Source: Chitinophaga pinensis
Lineage (GTDB): Bacteria; Bacteroidota; Bacteroidia; Flavobacteriales_D; Crocinitomicaceae
Length of the DNA: 64,000 nucleotides
Direction: 5' to 3'
Assembly: GCA_945883825.1 (NCBI GenBank)
Contig: CAMCYF010000010.1
Coordinates: 1 to 64,000 of the forward strand
The number at the start of each line of letters is the position of its first letter. The stretch's first letter is position 1. Below, piece after piece: positions 1 to 10,175 of the stretch. The notes beneath the pieces were generated by a model. That model did not search any database, was not told the DNA's origin, and saw only the letters and a program-made list of their open reading frames with translations. A program made the translations under genes and the position numbers.

Positions 1-1017
1 TTTGACGAAAATGTGTTTGAAGGAAAAACAATTCTGCTTCCTTGTGATGACCCCGAATGGAGTAATTTCACAAAGTTCTTTGCTCAAAATTTTGAGAAAT
101 TGAAATTAAAAAAGTTGATTAGCACAAGTTATGCCCCCGAAAGCAAAAACAATAAATCCAATTATCAGCCTACCTTATTTGAAACCAAAGACCCCCAATT
201 TGACAAAAAGAAAACTATTATAAATGGTAAAATATTCAAATTAACACAAGATAAAACAGGTGATGGAAAAATAGATGTAAATGATTTAGAATGGTCTTAT
301 TTGGAAGGTGATGGGGATTTTAGAAGCAAAGAAATAATCAAATTAAGGGATGAGGCCGATATTATCATTACAAATCCACCATTTTCTTTATTTAGGGAAT
401 TTTTAGCTTGGATTGTTGAAGTGGATAAGAAATTTGTAATAATAGGGAGTAAAAATACTATTACTTACAAAGAGATTTTTCCTCTCATAAAAGAAAATAA
501 ATTATGGGTAGGCTCAACAAGTTTTAGTAAAGACATCTTGTTCATTTCTCACGAATTTATTAATCCTAATGACAAACCAAGCACAGCAACGAGAATTGTT
601 GACGGGATTGTATACTTGCGTTCTCCATCTGTTTGGTTTACCAACCTCGATCACGGACGGCGTCATCAACCATTACCCTTAATGACAATGGCTGATAATA
701 TAAAATTCAGCAAACACAAAGACCTTAAAGGAAAAGAATACAAAAAGTACGATAATTATGATGCTATCGATGTGTCCTTTACAAGTGCTATTCCAAGTGA
801 TTATAAAGGTGCTATGGGTGTCCCCATTAGTTTTTTAGACAAATACAACCCTGAACAATTCGAGATAGTAAATGCACTAAATAGATACTCATTGTTGGCT
901 GACGATGAACTTATAATAAATAGAGATGAGAAAAGAATAGGTAAACATATGTGTTCTATTAACAATGGATCTGAATTTACCTACTTTCGAATAATTATAA
1001 AAAATAAAACTATATGA
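1..1017 (+). CDS. Adenine-specific DNA methyltransferase, EcoRI-methylase family (5' truncated by window edge)
   Basis: Motif [54 protein letters not shown] and [12 protein letters not shown] match M.EcoRI-type methylases; frame is open to base 1, so the GTG at 13 need not be the start. Confidence 0.85.
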   Translation, partial: FDENVFEGKTILLPCDDPEWSNFTKFFAQNFEKLKLKKLISTSYAPESKNNKSNYQPTLFETKDPQFDKKKTIINGKIFKLTQDKTGDGKIDVNDLEWSYLEGDGDFRSKEIIKLRDEADIIITNPPFSLFREFLAWIVEVDKKFVIIGSKNTITYKEIFPLIKENKLWVGSTSFSKDILFISHEFINPNDKPSTATRIVDGIVYLRSPSVWFTNLDHGRRHQPLPLMTMADNIKFSKHKDLKGKEYKKYDNYDAIDVSFTSAIPSDYKGAMGVPISFLDKYNPEQFEIVNALNRYSLLADDELIINRDEKRIGKHMCSINNGSEFTYFRIIIKNKTI

Positions 1018-2177
1018 TTACTACATTAAGAACAGAAATCACTGTTAAAGAAATTTGTGATGGTTTTGTTTACAATGAATTGGAAGGAAAAGGTCTTTTT
1101 GGTTTATCAGGAAAACTTACAATTCAACCCGAATATCAACGCAATTATATCTATGCAGATGGTGTTAGAGATGTTCGAGTAATTGAATCAATTTTGAAAG
1201 GTTATCCATTGGGGTTAATCTACTTCAATAAACCAAGTGCAGATGCTCTTGAAGTATTAGATGGACAGCAACGCATCACAAGTTTTGGTAGATATGTTAC
1301 AGGTAAATTTGCCATCAAAGACGAAAATGGAATGGAGCAATATTTCGCTGGCATTGCACAGGATAAACAAGAATTGATATTAAACACAAAACTACTCATT
1401 TACGAGTGTGAAGGAACAGAAAGCGAAATAAAGGAGTGGTTTAAAACAATTAACATTGCAGGTGTTCCACTAAACAATCAAGAACTTTTAAATGCAGTTT
1501 ATTCGGGGCAATTTGTGACTCTTGCTAAAGCAAAATTCAGTTATAGTCAAAACGCCAATGTTCAAAAATGGAAAGCCTATATTTCGGGGAGCGTTGACCG
1601 TCAAGCATATTTAGAACAAGCACTTGAATGGGTAAGTAAATGCACTATTGGTGACTACATGAGTAAACATCGTAAAGATGATAACATCAACGAATTAGAA
1701 ACATACTTTAATACGGTTATTGATTGGATATCAACCGTTTTCTTGGATGTTGAGAGTGAAATGTGTGGTCTTGAATGGGGGCGTTTGTATGAAGCTTATC
1801 ACAAGAATCCATATAGCCCAACAGTTGTTTCAGAAAAGATTAAATCGTTATATGCTGACCCCTATGTAAAAAGTAGAAGAGGAATTTTTGAGTATATTCT
1901 TGGTGGCTCAACCGATTCTAAACTTCTTGATGTTAGGGTATATGACGAAGCAACAAAAAAATCCATTTGTGCAAAGCAGACAGCTGAAGCCGAGAAAAAA
2001 GGAATTTCAAATTGTTCATATTGTGCAATAGGACACGATGCAAACAAAACAAAAATTTGGAAACTTGCCGAAATGGATGCCGACCATGTTTCTGCTTGGA
2101 GTAAAGGTGGTGCAACTGACATCAAGAACTGTGAAATGCTTTGTAAATCTCATAATAGAGCAAAGGGGAATAAATAG
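1014..2177 (+). CDS. DUF262 (ParB-like) domain protein with C-terminal HNH nuclease
   Basis: N-term [21 protein letters not shown]...[12 protein letters not shown] (DUF262 DGQQR motif); C-term CSYCAIGH...[31 protein letters not shown] (HNH). Start overlaps methylase stop (ATGA). Confidence 0.85.
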   Translation: MITTLRTEITVKEICDGFVYNELEGKGLFGLSGKLTIQPEYQRNYIYADGVRDVRVIESILKGYPLGLIYFNKPSADALEVLDGQQRITSFGRYVTGKFAIKDENGMEQYFAGIAQDKQELILNTKLLIYECEGTESEIKEWFKTINIAGVPLNNQELLNAVYSGQFVTLAKAKFSYSQNANVQKWKAYISGSVDRQAYLEQALEWVSKCTIGDYMSKHRKDDNINELETYFNTVIDWISTVFLDVESEMCGLEWGRLYEAYHKNPYSPTVVSEKIKSLYADPYVKSRRGIFEYILGGSTDSKLLDVRVYDEATKKSICAKQTAEAEKKGISNCSYCAIGHDANKTKIWKLAEMDADHVSAWSKGGATDIKNCEMLCKSHNRAKGNK

Positions 2178-2184
2178 AAAAATT

Positions 2185-3957
2185 ATGGAAGATGTTTTTA
2201 GACCAAGTAGTTTAACAATTAAACAACTTTTCGGAAATACGGATAGTTTGTATCAAATACCAAGATATCAAAGGGCATATTCTTGGGGAGACGATCAACT
2301 TGATAAATTATGGGAAGACCTGATTGAGGCAAAACAAAATGATCCTAATTATTTTTTAGGATCCGTAATTACTGCAAAATCAGAAGATAGCACGACATAT
2401 TTGGACATTGTTGATGGTCAACAACGATTGACTACTTTAACAATTCTACTTTGTGTCTATAGAGATCTGTATCCCAATATAAATAATGAACTATTGGACA
2501 CTGATCCATTTGCGATTGACAACAAGGTGATTGATAGTTCCATTAGGTTTAATGATCGGTTTGAAAGATTACGATTAAGAACTCATTCCAACCACCAAAG
2601 TGATTTTGACAACATTGTATTAAATGGAAATACAACAATCTTAAAAAAACCAACAAAAAAGGATTTAAGGAATGATGAACCAAAACATAAATTCATTAAT
2701 TCAGCATATTTCTTCACTAATAAACTAAAGGAGATTGGTGAAGAAGAAGCTGGTAGTTTGATAAATTACTTGTTTAATAGTGTCAAGATTATTCGTATTG
2801 ATTGCCAATCAGTGGCATTTGCAATCAAACTTTTCCAAGTACTTAATGATAGAGGATTAGATTTGACAAATGCAGATTTAATCAAAAGTTTCTTGATCGG
2901 AAAAATTCAAAAAAAATATTCTTCAGATGATGAATTAAAGAAACAAAAGGAAGACCAATTTATGGATGATTGGAAGGTTTGTGAGAACTATTCCAATGAC
3001 ACAGAAACATCTTTAAATGATCTTTTCGTAATGTATGAGTATTACATACTCGCACAAAACCCAAAAAAATCGCTATACGACGAGCTTGTTGTTCAGTTCA
3101 CTGATAAAGATCCAAATCATATTATAATTAATGTAAAGTTGTTTATAGAAAATTATAAACGGGAGATTTACGATAGAGAAAACAAGTTAATATATTCATT
3201 CTTTTACATCAGTTGGGGAATGTATTGGCGTACAATATTGTTAACTGCGCTGACCGAGAAATATCCAAATTATGATGAGTTTGTAAAGTTGTTTAGACGA
3301 TATTATTATCTCAATTGGATTGCAGGATTCACCTTAACAAGGATTAAACAAACATCTTTCAATATAATTAAATGGTTGAAGGAAAATAGAAGTATAGATT
3401 TTATAAAAAATGAATTGGATCAAAATATGACCCAAAATGATACTTTGAAAAGAGCCACGGATAATCTTAAAGGAGACATCTATTATGATTCTTGGTGTAA
3501 ACCATTGTTGTTTATGATTGAATATCAACAAACAGATGATAGTAGTTTAAATTTCTTTGAAATGTCTGACACAAAAATTCAAGTTGAACACATTCTCCCG
3601 AGAGCTTATAAAAGTAATGTTGATTGGAATTCAAAATTTGTTGGTAATGATTCTGTTGACAAATGGATTAATTCGGGAGCAAACCTTACTCTATTAAGTG
3701 GAAAGAAAAATAGGGATGCCAGCAATTATAGTTTTGAGAAAAAAATTATTGCCTACAATGGTAAAGGTTATTATGCTGATGATAGTGAAGGTATCACGGC
3801 TTTTAGAATAACACAAAACATCGTTAACCAATACAATGAGAATACATATGCAAAACAATGGTCAGAACAATCATTAATTGATCGATGGAATTGGTTTTGT
3901 TCACAGGTTGAAGTGATATTGGAAATTGATTTAGCTAGTATTAAAGAATCTATTTGA
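2185..3957 (+). CDS. DUF262 + DUF1524 (GmrSD/SspE-like) HNH nuclease
   Basis: YQIPRYQRAYSWGDDQLDKLWEDL, DIVDGQQRLTTLTILL; C-term VEHILPRAY...NLTLLSGKKNRDASNYSFEKK (DUF1524). ATG at 2185 preferred over the ORF-track start at 2038, which overlaps the upstream gene. Confidence 0.85.
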   Translation: MEDVFRPSSLTIKQLFGNTDSLYQIPRYQRAYSWGDDQLDKLWEDLIEAKQNDPNYFLGSVITAKSEDSTTYLDIVDGQQRLTTLTILLCVYRDLYPNINNELLDTDPFAIDNKVIDSSIRFNDRFERLRLRTHSNHQSDFDNIVLNGNTTILKKPTKKDLRNDEPKHKFINSAYFFTNKLKEIGEEEAGSLINYLFNSVKIIRIDCQSVAFAIKLFQVLNDRGLDLTNADLIKSFLIGKIQKKYSSDDELKKQKEDQFMDDWKVCENYSNDTETSLNDLFVMYEYYILAQNPKKSLYDELVVQFTDKDPNHIIINVKLFIENYKREIYDRENKLIYSFFYISWGMYWRTILLTALTEKYPNYDEFVKLFRRYYYLNWIAGFTLTRIKQTSFNIIKWLKENRSIDFIKNELDQNMTQNDTLKRATDNLKGDIYYDSWCKPLLFMIEYQQTDDSSLNFFEMSDTKIQVEHILPRAYKSNVDWNSKFVGNDSVDKWINSGANLTLLSGKKNRDASNYSFEKKIIAYNGKGYYADDSEGITAFRITQNIVNQYNENTYAKQWSEQSLIDRWNWFCSQVEVILEIDLASIKESI

Positions 3958-3967
3958 GTAGTCAATC

Positions 3968-3991
3968 AAAAAAGCCCAAATGGACTTTTTT
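3968..3991 (+). terminator. Probable Rho-independent terminator after DUF262-DUF1524 gene
   Basis: AAAAAAGCCCAAATGGACTTTTTT: A-tract/short stem/T-tract 11 nt after the stop codon. Confidence 0.5.
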
Positions 3992-4006
3992 CAAAAACTT
4001 TGAAAT

Positions 4007-4375
4007 ATGTTATTATTATCAAATTTATTGGAGCAAGGTCTCCTTACAAATTTATCAGAAGCAGGTTATCTCCAATTAAAAAAGGATAGAGGTTCTGTTT
4101 CAGATAAAATCAAAGAACTTGAAAGTATCCAAAATCATTTTGATCTTGCTTTGGAATCTCTTGAAAGTATATACAATCCTCAAATTGATATTTACGAGGT
4201 TAACATTGAGTATTGGGGTAGAATGGTAATAAATCACCCTGACCTCAAAGAAGACAAGTCAGTTGAGTTTTTAATTGGTGATATTAAAACTATTTCAGAT
4301 CCTGAATACTTAATAACTTTATCTAAACAAAAAGCAAGGGGTGAGATCAAAAAATTGTACCCCCTTTATTTCTAA
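4007..4375 (+). CDS. Hypothetical protein, 122 aa
   Basis: Intact ORF between two defence-like genes; no motif recognised. Confidence 0.6.
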   Translation: MLLLSNLLEQGLLTNLSEAGYLQLKKDRGSVSDKIKELESIQNHFDLALESLESIYNPQIDIYEVNIEYWGRMVINHPDLKEDKSVEFLIGDIKTISDPEYLITLSKQKARGEIKKLYPLYF

Positions 4376-4379
4376 AACA

Positions 4380-5936
4380 ATGGATAAAGTTGATAAGATA
4401 AATAAACGGGAACTACGATTGAATCCATTGTCGTTGAAAATATATGGTCAATTTTCGTTTCTAAATGAATTAGACATTGCCTTATTAAGAAGTATTATTC
4501 TTGAAGGAATTAAAGAACCTTTAATTATTACCAAATCTAAATTGGTTATTTCGGGTAATCGGAGATTACAAGTGATTATTAATGATAATAACATTCAGGA
4601 AGTCCCCGTGATTTATAGTGATTTGAACGATGAACAGGTGGATGAATATCAATTCATTACCCACAACATTCAAAGGGTAAAAAATGAAGTGCAAATTGCT
4701 CGAGAATATGAATTAATCGGTCGCCATTACAAAAGTCGCCAGGGAGTTAAAAAGGATTTAGATGGGAAGTTTAAAACGAAATTAGAACGGGAAAACCTTC
4801 TTAAGAATAGTTCTTCATTAACAACAATAAAAAGAGTTCTTGCATCAAAAAAAATGTTGATGGAACTTAATGAATTCAATGAAGAACAATCTTGGGAATA
4901 TTTATCGGATCTCCGAGTAAATCAAAAGAAAGAGGTAAATACATTCTTTAAACAAATTGAAAGTGAATACCAATCCACAAAGAATGAAGAGAAATCATTA
5001 AAAGAAGAATTGTATAGGGATGAATATTTCCAAATCATTCACGGAAGCTCAACTGATTTATCAAAATACCTGAAGGATCAAACAATTGACTGTGTGCCTT
5101 CATCACCACCATATTTTAATGCGGTAAGGGATTATCAGGAAGATAGCATTCAGGATAATAATCAGGAAGATCATAATACAAAACAAATGGGGCACGAGGA
5201 GAAACCCGAACATTATATTGAGAGATTAATGAAGACCCTCCGAGAGAGTATTCGTGTATTAAAGGATACAGGTTCAATCTTTGTGAATGTTCAGGATCAT
5301 ACTCGTGATGGAGTATTAATGAATATGCCCTATCGTATAATTCAAGCGATGCAAAATGAAGGAATGATTAATGTTCAAAATATTATTTGGTATAAGGTCA
5401 ATCCATTATATCAGAACAGGAAGACATTTCAACCATCCAACGAATACATATTACATTTTGTTAAAGATGTGAAAAAATATAAATGGAGAAGTGATTGGTT
5501 TGGTTCTGAAGATCAATTTTTGGGAGATATAACTTATGGAGGTGAAGATAAAAAAAGATTAATAAGATCAGTTTTGATATACCCCACAAATAATATTAAA
5601 GATGGGATTAGTATTGCACAAGGATTAATTCAAACGAAGGTTATCAATAACCATTACCTCGTTAAAGTTTTGAAGCGTAAAGGATACACCCTTCAACATA
5701 ATGCGCTTTTCCCACTTGAAATTCCGATGATATGTATTCTATCAACGACTGATAGAGGGGATAGTGTATTGGATGTCTATTCAGGTATGTCCTCTACAGG
5801 TATCGTTGCATTTGCTCACGGGTGTAAATATTATGGTGTAGATAGTTCAAGGGTATACTCAGTTCAAGCAGGAATACGAATTCAGGATTTTTTAGAGAAT
5901 AACCAACATTTGGTTAAGAGAAATAAAAATAATTAA
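4380..5936 (+). CDS. ParB-like N-terminal domain fused to DNA methyltransferase (N6/N4 beta-class order)
   Basis: ParB-like LNELDIALLRSIILEGIKEPLIITKSKLVISGNRRLQVI; SSPPYFNAVRDY catalytic motif; VLDVYSGMSSTGIVAFAHGCKYYGVD SAM-binding motif near C-term. ATG at 4380 preferred. Confidence 0.8.
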   Translation: MDKVDKINKRELRLNPLSLKIYGQFSFLNELDIALLRSIILEGIKEPLIITKSKLVISGNRRLQVIINDNNIQEVPVIYSDLNDEQVDEYQFITHNIQRVKNEVQIAREYELIGRHYKSRQGVKKDLDGKFKTKLERENLLKNSSSLTTIKRVLASKKMLMELNEFNEEQSWEYLSDLRVNQKKEVNTFFKQIESEYQSTKNEEKSLKEELYRDEYFQIIHGSSTDLSKYLKDQTIDCVPSSPPYFNAVRDYQEDSIQDNNQEDHNTKQMGHEEKPEHYIERLMKTLRESIRVLKDTGSIFVNVQDHTRDGVLMNMPYRIIQAMQNEGMINVQNIIWYKVNPLYQNRKTFQPSNEYILHFVKDVKKYKWRSDWFGSEDQFLGDITYGGEDKKRLIRSVLIYPTNNIKDGISIAQGLIQTKVINNHYLVKVLKRKGYTLQHNALFPLEIPMICILSTTDRGDSVLDVYSGMSSTGIVAFAHGCKYYGVDSSRVYSVQAGIRIQDFLENNQHLVKRNKNN

Positions 5937-6596
5937 ACCAATAACTCACTTTTCTTTAAAGGAATAAAAGGTGCCAGTATACCCAAAATTGAGGTGGTCG
6001 TAATGACTTAATACATATGGGGTTTCATCTTTATCTTAACACCCCCCATTTTAAATTCAATGTTGAAGTATTTAACACCTGAAGAACCTGATGATATTTT
6101 TGAATCTCTTTGGGTTTAAAATAAACAATATGGCGACTTAGTTGTGAAGTAACGGAATAACCCCTAGCAAAGCCAGTAAATGATTAATTAAATATTTTTA
6201 AAATAAAGGATGAAAAAATTATTTATTTAATTTCCAAAAAAGATAAAAAAAATAATAATAAAGATAGTATGCTAGATGCTATAATGTATTTTAATAAAAG
6301 AAAAATAAAAGTAAATAGATAATTCTTCAACGAGAAAAAAATGGTTAAAGTAATTTGACTATTCAAGATTAAAAAGTAGATAAAAGGTATTCAAACGAGA
6401 ATACACAAGATAACCATCAGAAGGAACTTAGTGGCTTGTTATATGAAGAATTCGGAATTAAATAATATTGTTTTTCTTTTGAATCTATTGTTAGCATTCA
6501 GGATAATTTAAATTCAATATATGCTTATATTTAAATAATGTATTATTAATTAAAATTATTTAATAGTATTAATAAATTCCCTGTTGATGAGTTGGT

Positions 6597-6727
6597 TGCG
6601 TGAGTGACCCTACCTAAATCAATTGATTCAGGGGGACACTCACGCACTCAATTCTTGTTAGATTGAGAGGCTATATTGGTGTCAGTGAAAACCAATATCT
6701 GTCGACAACTTTGGAGTGGTCACTCAC
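6597..6727. repeat. Cluster of inverted repeats
   Basis: TGCGTGAGTG (6597-6606)/CACTCACGCA (6637-6646) flanking palindrome AATCAATTGATT; ATATTGGT (6673-6680)/ACCAATAT (6691-6698); GGTCACTCAC (6718-6727) is the reverse complement of 6600-6609. Confidence 0.75.
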
Positions 6728-7002
6728 CCCCAAACCACATCTTCCGGCTTTGTGCTGATGTTGAACTTTGGTTTGTTCCCGGAGTAGTTCATTTATTTCG
6801 AATCCCGCTCCCGTCTTTATTCTACCGTTCAGGATTCAATAATAAATATACCCCAACATTAAAAAAAGTAAATATAATTTGACTTTAAAAAAAAAAGATT
6901 TGAGATTTTAAACAACCTTAAATAAACAATTAAAATAAAGTATATTTGAATGATGTAAATCGTTAAACTATAATCGAAACATTAATTTAAAACTCAAGAT
7001 TT

Positions 7003-9183
7003 ATGAAAAATACTGTATTACTTTTTTGTTTTAAAAACTTAAATATTATGCAATCCTTTATATTTTCTATTTTGATAGTAATACCATTTTTGACTTTCAC
7101 TCAATCTGGCAGTTATTATGGCAACCCTTCAGATGCATCAGAACTCTGCGGAATAAGGGTTCAAGCCTCAAATTCATTTAGTTCTAATCAAGAGGCTCAA
7201 AAGGCATTAGATAAAATTATTGCTGTTACAGGTATTTCAAAACGATTTGCGCTTTATCAATGTAGTGGAATTAACAATTGTGAAGCAATTACATTTAGAG
7301 GAATAAGGTACATTTTTTATGATCAGAATTTCATGAAATCTATTACAACTGTAGCTGGTTCATGGACGAATCTCTCCATTTTAGCTCATGAGGTTGGTCA
7401 CCATGTTAATGCTCATAGTTTGGATTGGCTCGCATTAGCTAGTGGGGAAATACAAGGAATAACATTAGAACAAAAAAGGCAACAGGAAATTGAAGCTGAT
7501 GAATTTTCTGGCTTTGTATTGGCAAAATTAGGTGCCACACTTATTCAATCACAAGCAGCAGTTAAATTAGCCTCTGATGATGGTGACGATTCATACTCAA
7601 CCCATCCGTCCAGAAGTAAAAGATTGAGTGCTATTGAAAGAGGTTATAACCAAGCAAAGGGAATAACTACAAAACCATATTCCACGGTTTCTTTAACTGA
7701 AGAAGATTATTTTTATTTAGCATATAATTCTGATAAAAACGAAGTGAAAATCTCAAACTATACCAAATGCATTCAACTTGAATCAGGAAGTGTTTCCGCT
7801 TATTTAAATAGAGGATATGTTTTTAAAGATGAAAAGAGATTTACTGAGGCTCTCTCTGATTTTGATAAAGTTATTGAGTTAGCTAAAAATTCAAAAAGTC
7901 AAAGTTTTAAGAATTGCCTTGATGATGGATATCTAGGAAAAGGATGGTGTTATCGTCAGATGATTTATTCCAATGAAAATGATGCCGATTATTATCATCA
8001 GAAGGCAATAACAGAATTTACAAATGCTGTAAATACTGATCCAAATGCAATTAATTATTTAGCTCGGGCTGACATATATTCAGAGAGATTATATAAAACG
8101 GAAGAAAATTCTTACGAGCGATCTTCAATGGCAAATAAGGCATTAAATGATTATAATTCAGCCGCTCGTTTAGACCCAAACGATCCTGATATTTTTAGTC
8201 GAAGGGCTTTTCTTTATAACCATTATTTGAAAGATAAAAATGCGGCTCTGAGTGATTACAAAAAAGCATGTGAATTAAAACCAAATGATTTATTTTCTTT
8301 TGTATTTATGGGTAGAATTAATTACGATTTAAATAATTTCGAATCGGCAATTCAAAATTATTCAAAAGCAATTTCAATATATCCTGATGGAATGTCATAT
8401 TACGAAAGAGCAAAATCTTATATAGAATTAGAAAAATATAAAGAGGCAATAACTGATTTTACCAAGGCGATTTCTATTTCAAAGGATACAACTAATGAAA
8501 CTTGGGCAGTAGTTGATTATAATATTATCGACATTTATTGGGGAAGAGCGTATTGTTTTGAAAAATTAAATAATTACTCCTCGGCAATCTCTGACTATTC
8601 GAAAATAATTGAAATCACCAAGGATGACCCTGGTTCAGGAACTTATAAAAAAAGAGCTAAAAATTATGTGAAATTAAAAAGAAATGATTTGGCAGTTTTG
8701 GATTATAACAAAGCTATATTAATTGACCCAACAAATCCAGATTCGTATCACGCAAGAGGATATTTTTACCAATTTACATTAAAAAAAAATGACAAAGCAT
8801 TAGAAGATTATAATAAAGCAATTAGCATTGATAGTGATTATCTTCCGTCGTATTACAATAGGGGACTAATATTTGGTGCGTCTGGAAATCCTGAAAAGGC
8901 AATTTCTGATTTCACAAAATATATAGAAAACAGTGATGAACAAGATGCTGATGTATATTATGTCAGAGGACTTGCATATAATGATTTGGAAAATTATGCT
9001 ACAGCAATTGAAGACTTTAATAAGTCAATTGAATTAAATCCAAACTACGGTTTAGCATATTCTCGGCGAGGATCAGCAAAATTTAATCTAAATAATAAAA
9101 CTGGAGCTTGTGCAGATTGGAATAAAGCAGTAGAACTTGGATATGATAAAGCTCAGAGTTTAATAGATGAGAATTGTCAATAA
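7003..9183 (+). CDS. Secreted M48-like metalloprotease domain with TPR repeats
   Basis: Signal-like N-term; LAHEVGHHVNAHSLD (HExxH) and EADEFSGFVLAKLGA; many TPR-like units (e.g. AYNDLENYATAIEDFNKSIELNPNYGLAYSRRG). Confidence 0.8.
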   Translation: MKNTVLLFCFKNLNIMQSFIFSILIVIPFLTFTQSGSYYGNPSDASELCGIRVQASNSFSSNQEAQKALDKIIAVTGISKRFALYQCSGINNCEAITFRGIRYIFYDQNFMKSITTVAGSWTNLSILAHEVGHHVNAHSLDWLALASGEIQGITLEQKRQQEIEADEFSGFVLAKLGATLIQSQAAVKLASDDGDDSYSTHPSRSKRLSAIERGYNQAKGITTKPYSTVSLTEEDYFYLAYNSDKNEVKISNYTKCIQLESGSVSAYLNRGYVFKDEKRFTEALSDFDKVIELAKNSKSQSFKNCLDDGYLGKGWCYRQMIYSNENDADYYHQKAITEFTNAVNTDPNAINYLARADIYSERLYKTEENSYERSSMANKALNDYNSAARLDPNDPDIFSRRAFLYNHYLKDKNAALSDYKKACELKPNDLFSFVFMGRINYDLNNFESAIQNYSKAISIYPDGMSYYERAKSYIELEKYKEAITDFTKAISISKDTTNETWAVVDYNIIDIYWGRAYCFEKLNNYSSAISDYSKIIEITKDDPGSGTYKKRAKNYVKLKRNDLAVLDYNKAILIDPTNPDSYHARGYFYQFTLKKNDKALEDYNKAISIDSDYLPSYYNRGLIFGASGNPEKAISDFTKYIENSDEQDADVYYVRGLAYNDLENYATAIEDFNKSIELNPNYGLAYSRRGSAKFNLNNKTGACADWNKAVELGYDKAQSLIDENCQ

Positions 9184-9366
9184 AAATATAACAGAGCCGT
9201 TATTTCATCAGAAATACGGGAAAAACTCAATGCTTCGCAACACTTAATTTTGAAATGAATAATAAATAAATGCAAATTTATGACAATTCCATTCGTTCAT
9301 TCATGATAGAATACTTCATTGGAGTAAAAATGATGAAATTTAAATCAAAATTAGAAGGACTACACT

Positions 9367-9392
9367 AAAACCCCTTATTTAATGCGGGTTTT
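9367..9392 (+). terminator. Terminator-like hairpin
   Basis: AAAACCCC-ttatttaatgc-GGGTTTT inverted repeat. Confidence 0.4.
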
Positions 9393-9403
9393 GTTAGGCA
9401 CAC

Positions 9404-9456
9404 CGGTATATTGGCTATACTTTTATCCCTGAGATTAAAAGGAACACAATATACCG
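9404..9456. promoter_or_regulatory. 10-bp perfect inverted repeat immediately upstream of resolvase gene (candidate res site/operator)
   Basis: CGGTATATTG at 9404-9413 and CAATATACCG at 9447-9456; resolvase ATG at 9463. Confidence 0.6.
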
Positions 9457-9462
9457 TCTGTT

Positions 9463-10080
9463 ATGAAAGTAAAATACAATAGAATTTCATCCCTGAGTCA
9501 AACAGGAAATCGTTTTAGTGCCGATACTGAAAAATACGATTTAACCCTAATGGATAAAATTAGTGGTTCAATTTCTTTTTTTGATAGACCTCGAGCCTCA
9601 GAACTAAAAAAAATGATTGAAGATCATTCTAAGAACAACCAACAAGATCCTTTTATTATTGTAGTTGAAGAATTTAGTCGACTTGGGAGAAATACCAGCG
9701 ATTTAATTTTAACCTTAGAGTGGATGGAAAAAATGGAAGTTAATGTGGTTGTGAGGAATCTTGGTCTTCAATCCCGACCAAATGGAACTAAAAATCCGAT
9801 TTGGGGTATTGTGTCTACGATCTTGTCCGGGATTTATACTCTTGAGTCAGAGAGCATCCGCGAACGGACCAAAATCGGAAGAATGGTTTATGTAATGAAT
9901 GGGGGTAAGTTAGGACGACCAAAAAACTCAATCGAGGACCACAAAACATTTTTAAATAAACCACAAAACAAGAAGATTGTTGATTATTTAAATAAAGGTT
10001 GGTCAATGCGAGAAATTGCCAAACAATTGGATACTTCAACAAAGACAATATTGAAAGTTAAAAAAATATCAATTCAATAA
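9463..10080 (+). CDS. Small serine recombinase/resolvase-invertase family
   Basis: N-term KVKYNRISSLSQTGNR; IIVVEEFSRLGRNTSDLI; SESIRERTKIGR; C-term HTH KGWSMREIAKQLDTSTKTILKV. Confidence 0.8.
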   Translation: MKVKYNRISSLSQTGNRFSADTEKYDLTLMDKISGSISFFDRPRASELKKMIEDHSKNNQQDPFIIVVEEFSRLGRNTSDLILTLEWMEKMEVNVVVRNLGLQSRPNGTKNPIWGIVSTILSGIYTLESESIRERTKIGRMVYVMNGGKLGRPKNSIEDHKTFLNKPQNKKIVDYLNKGWSMREIAKQLDTSTKTILKVKKISIQ

Positions 10081-10175
10081 AAAAAGTAATCTCTTAAGAC
10101 TTGATTATTTGTCAAGAAAAAGAAGTTTAGATTCGTTTTTTATTAGGCTAAACAAATAGTTAAATTGTTAAATAG

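Noticed and set aside
1862-2125. Antisense ORFs inside the DUF262-HNH gene (1862-2125, 1933-2115)
   Set aside because: Mirror of a well-supported CDS with clear domain motifs; low-complexity, non-conserved-looking composition.
6061-6120. 19-codon ORF MLKYLTPEEPDDIFESLWV
   Set aside because: Too short and unsupported; may be a gene remnant but cannot be distinguished from chance.
6790-6815. TTCGAATCCCGCTCCCG resembling a tRNA T-arm 3' half
   Set aside because: No matching 5' T-stem or cloverleaf around it; not called as a tRNA.
6676-6882. 68-aa ORF in the track
   Set aside because: Overlaps the inverted-repeat cluster, composition is not protein-like, no upstream signal; treated as non-coding.
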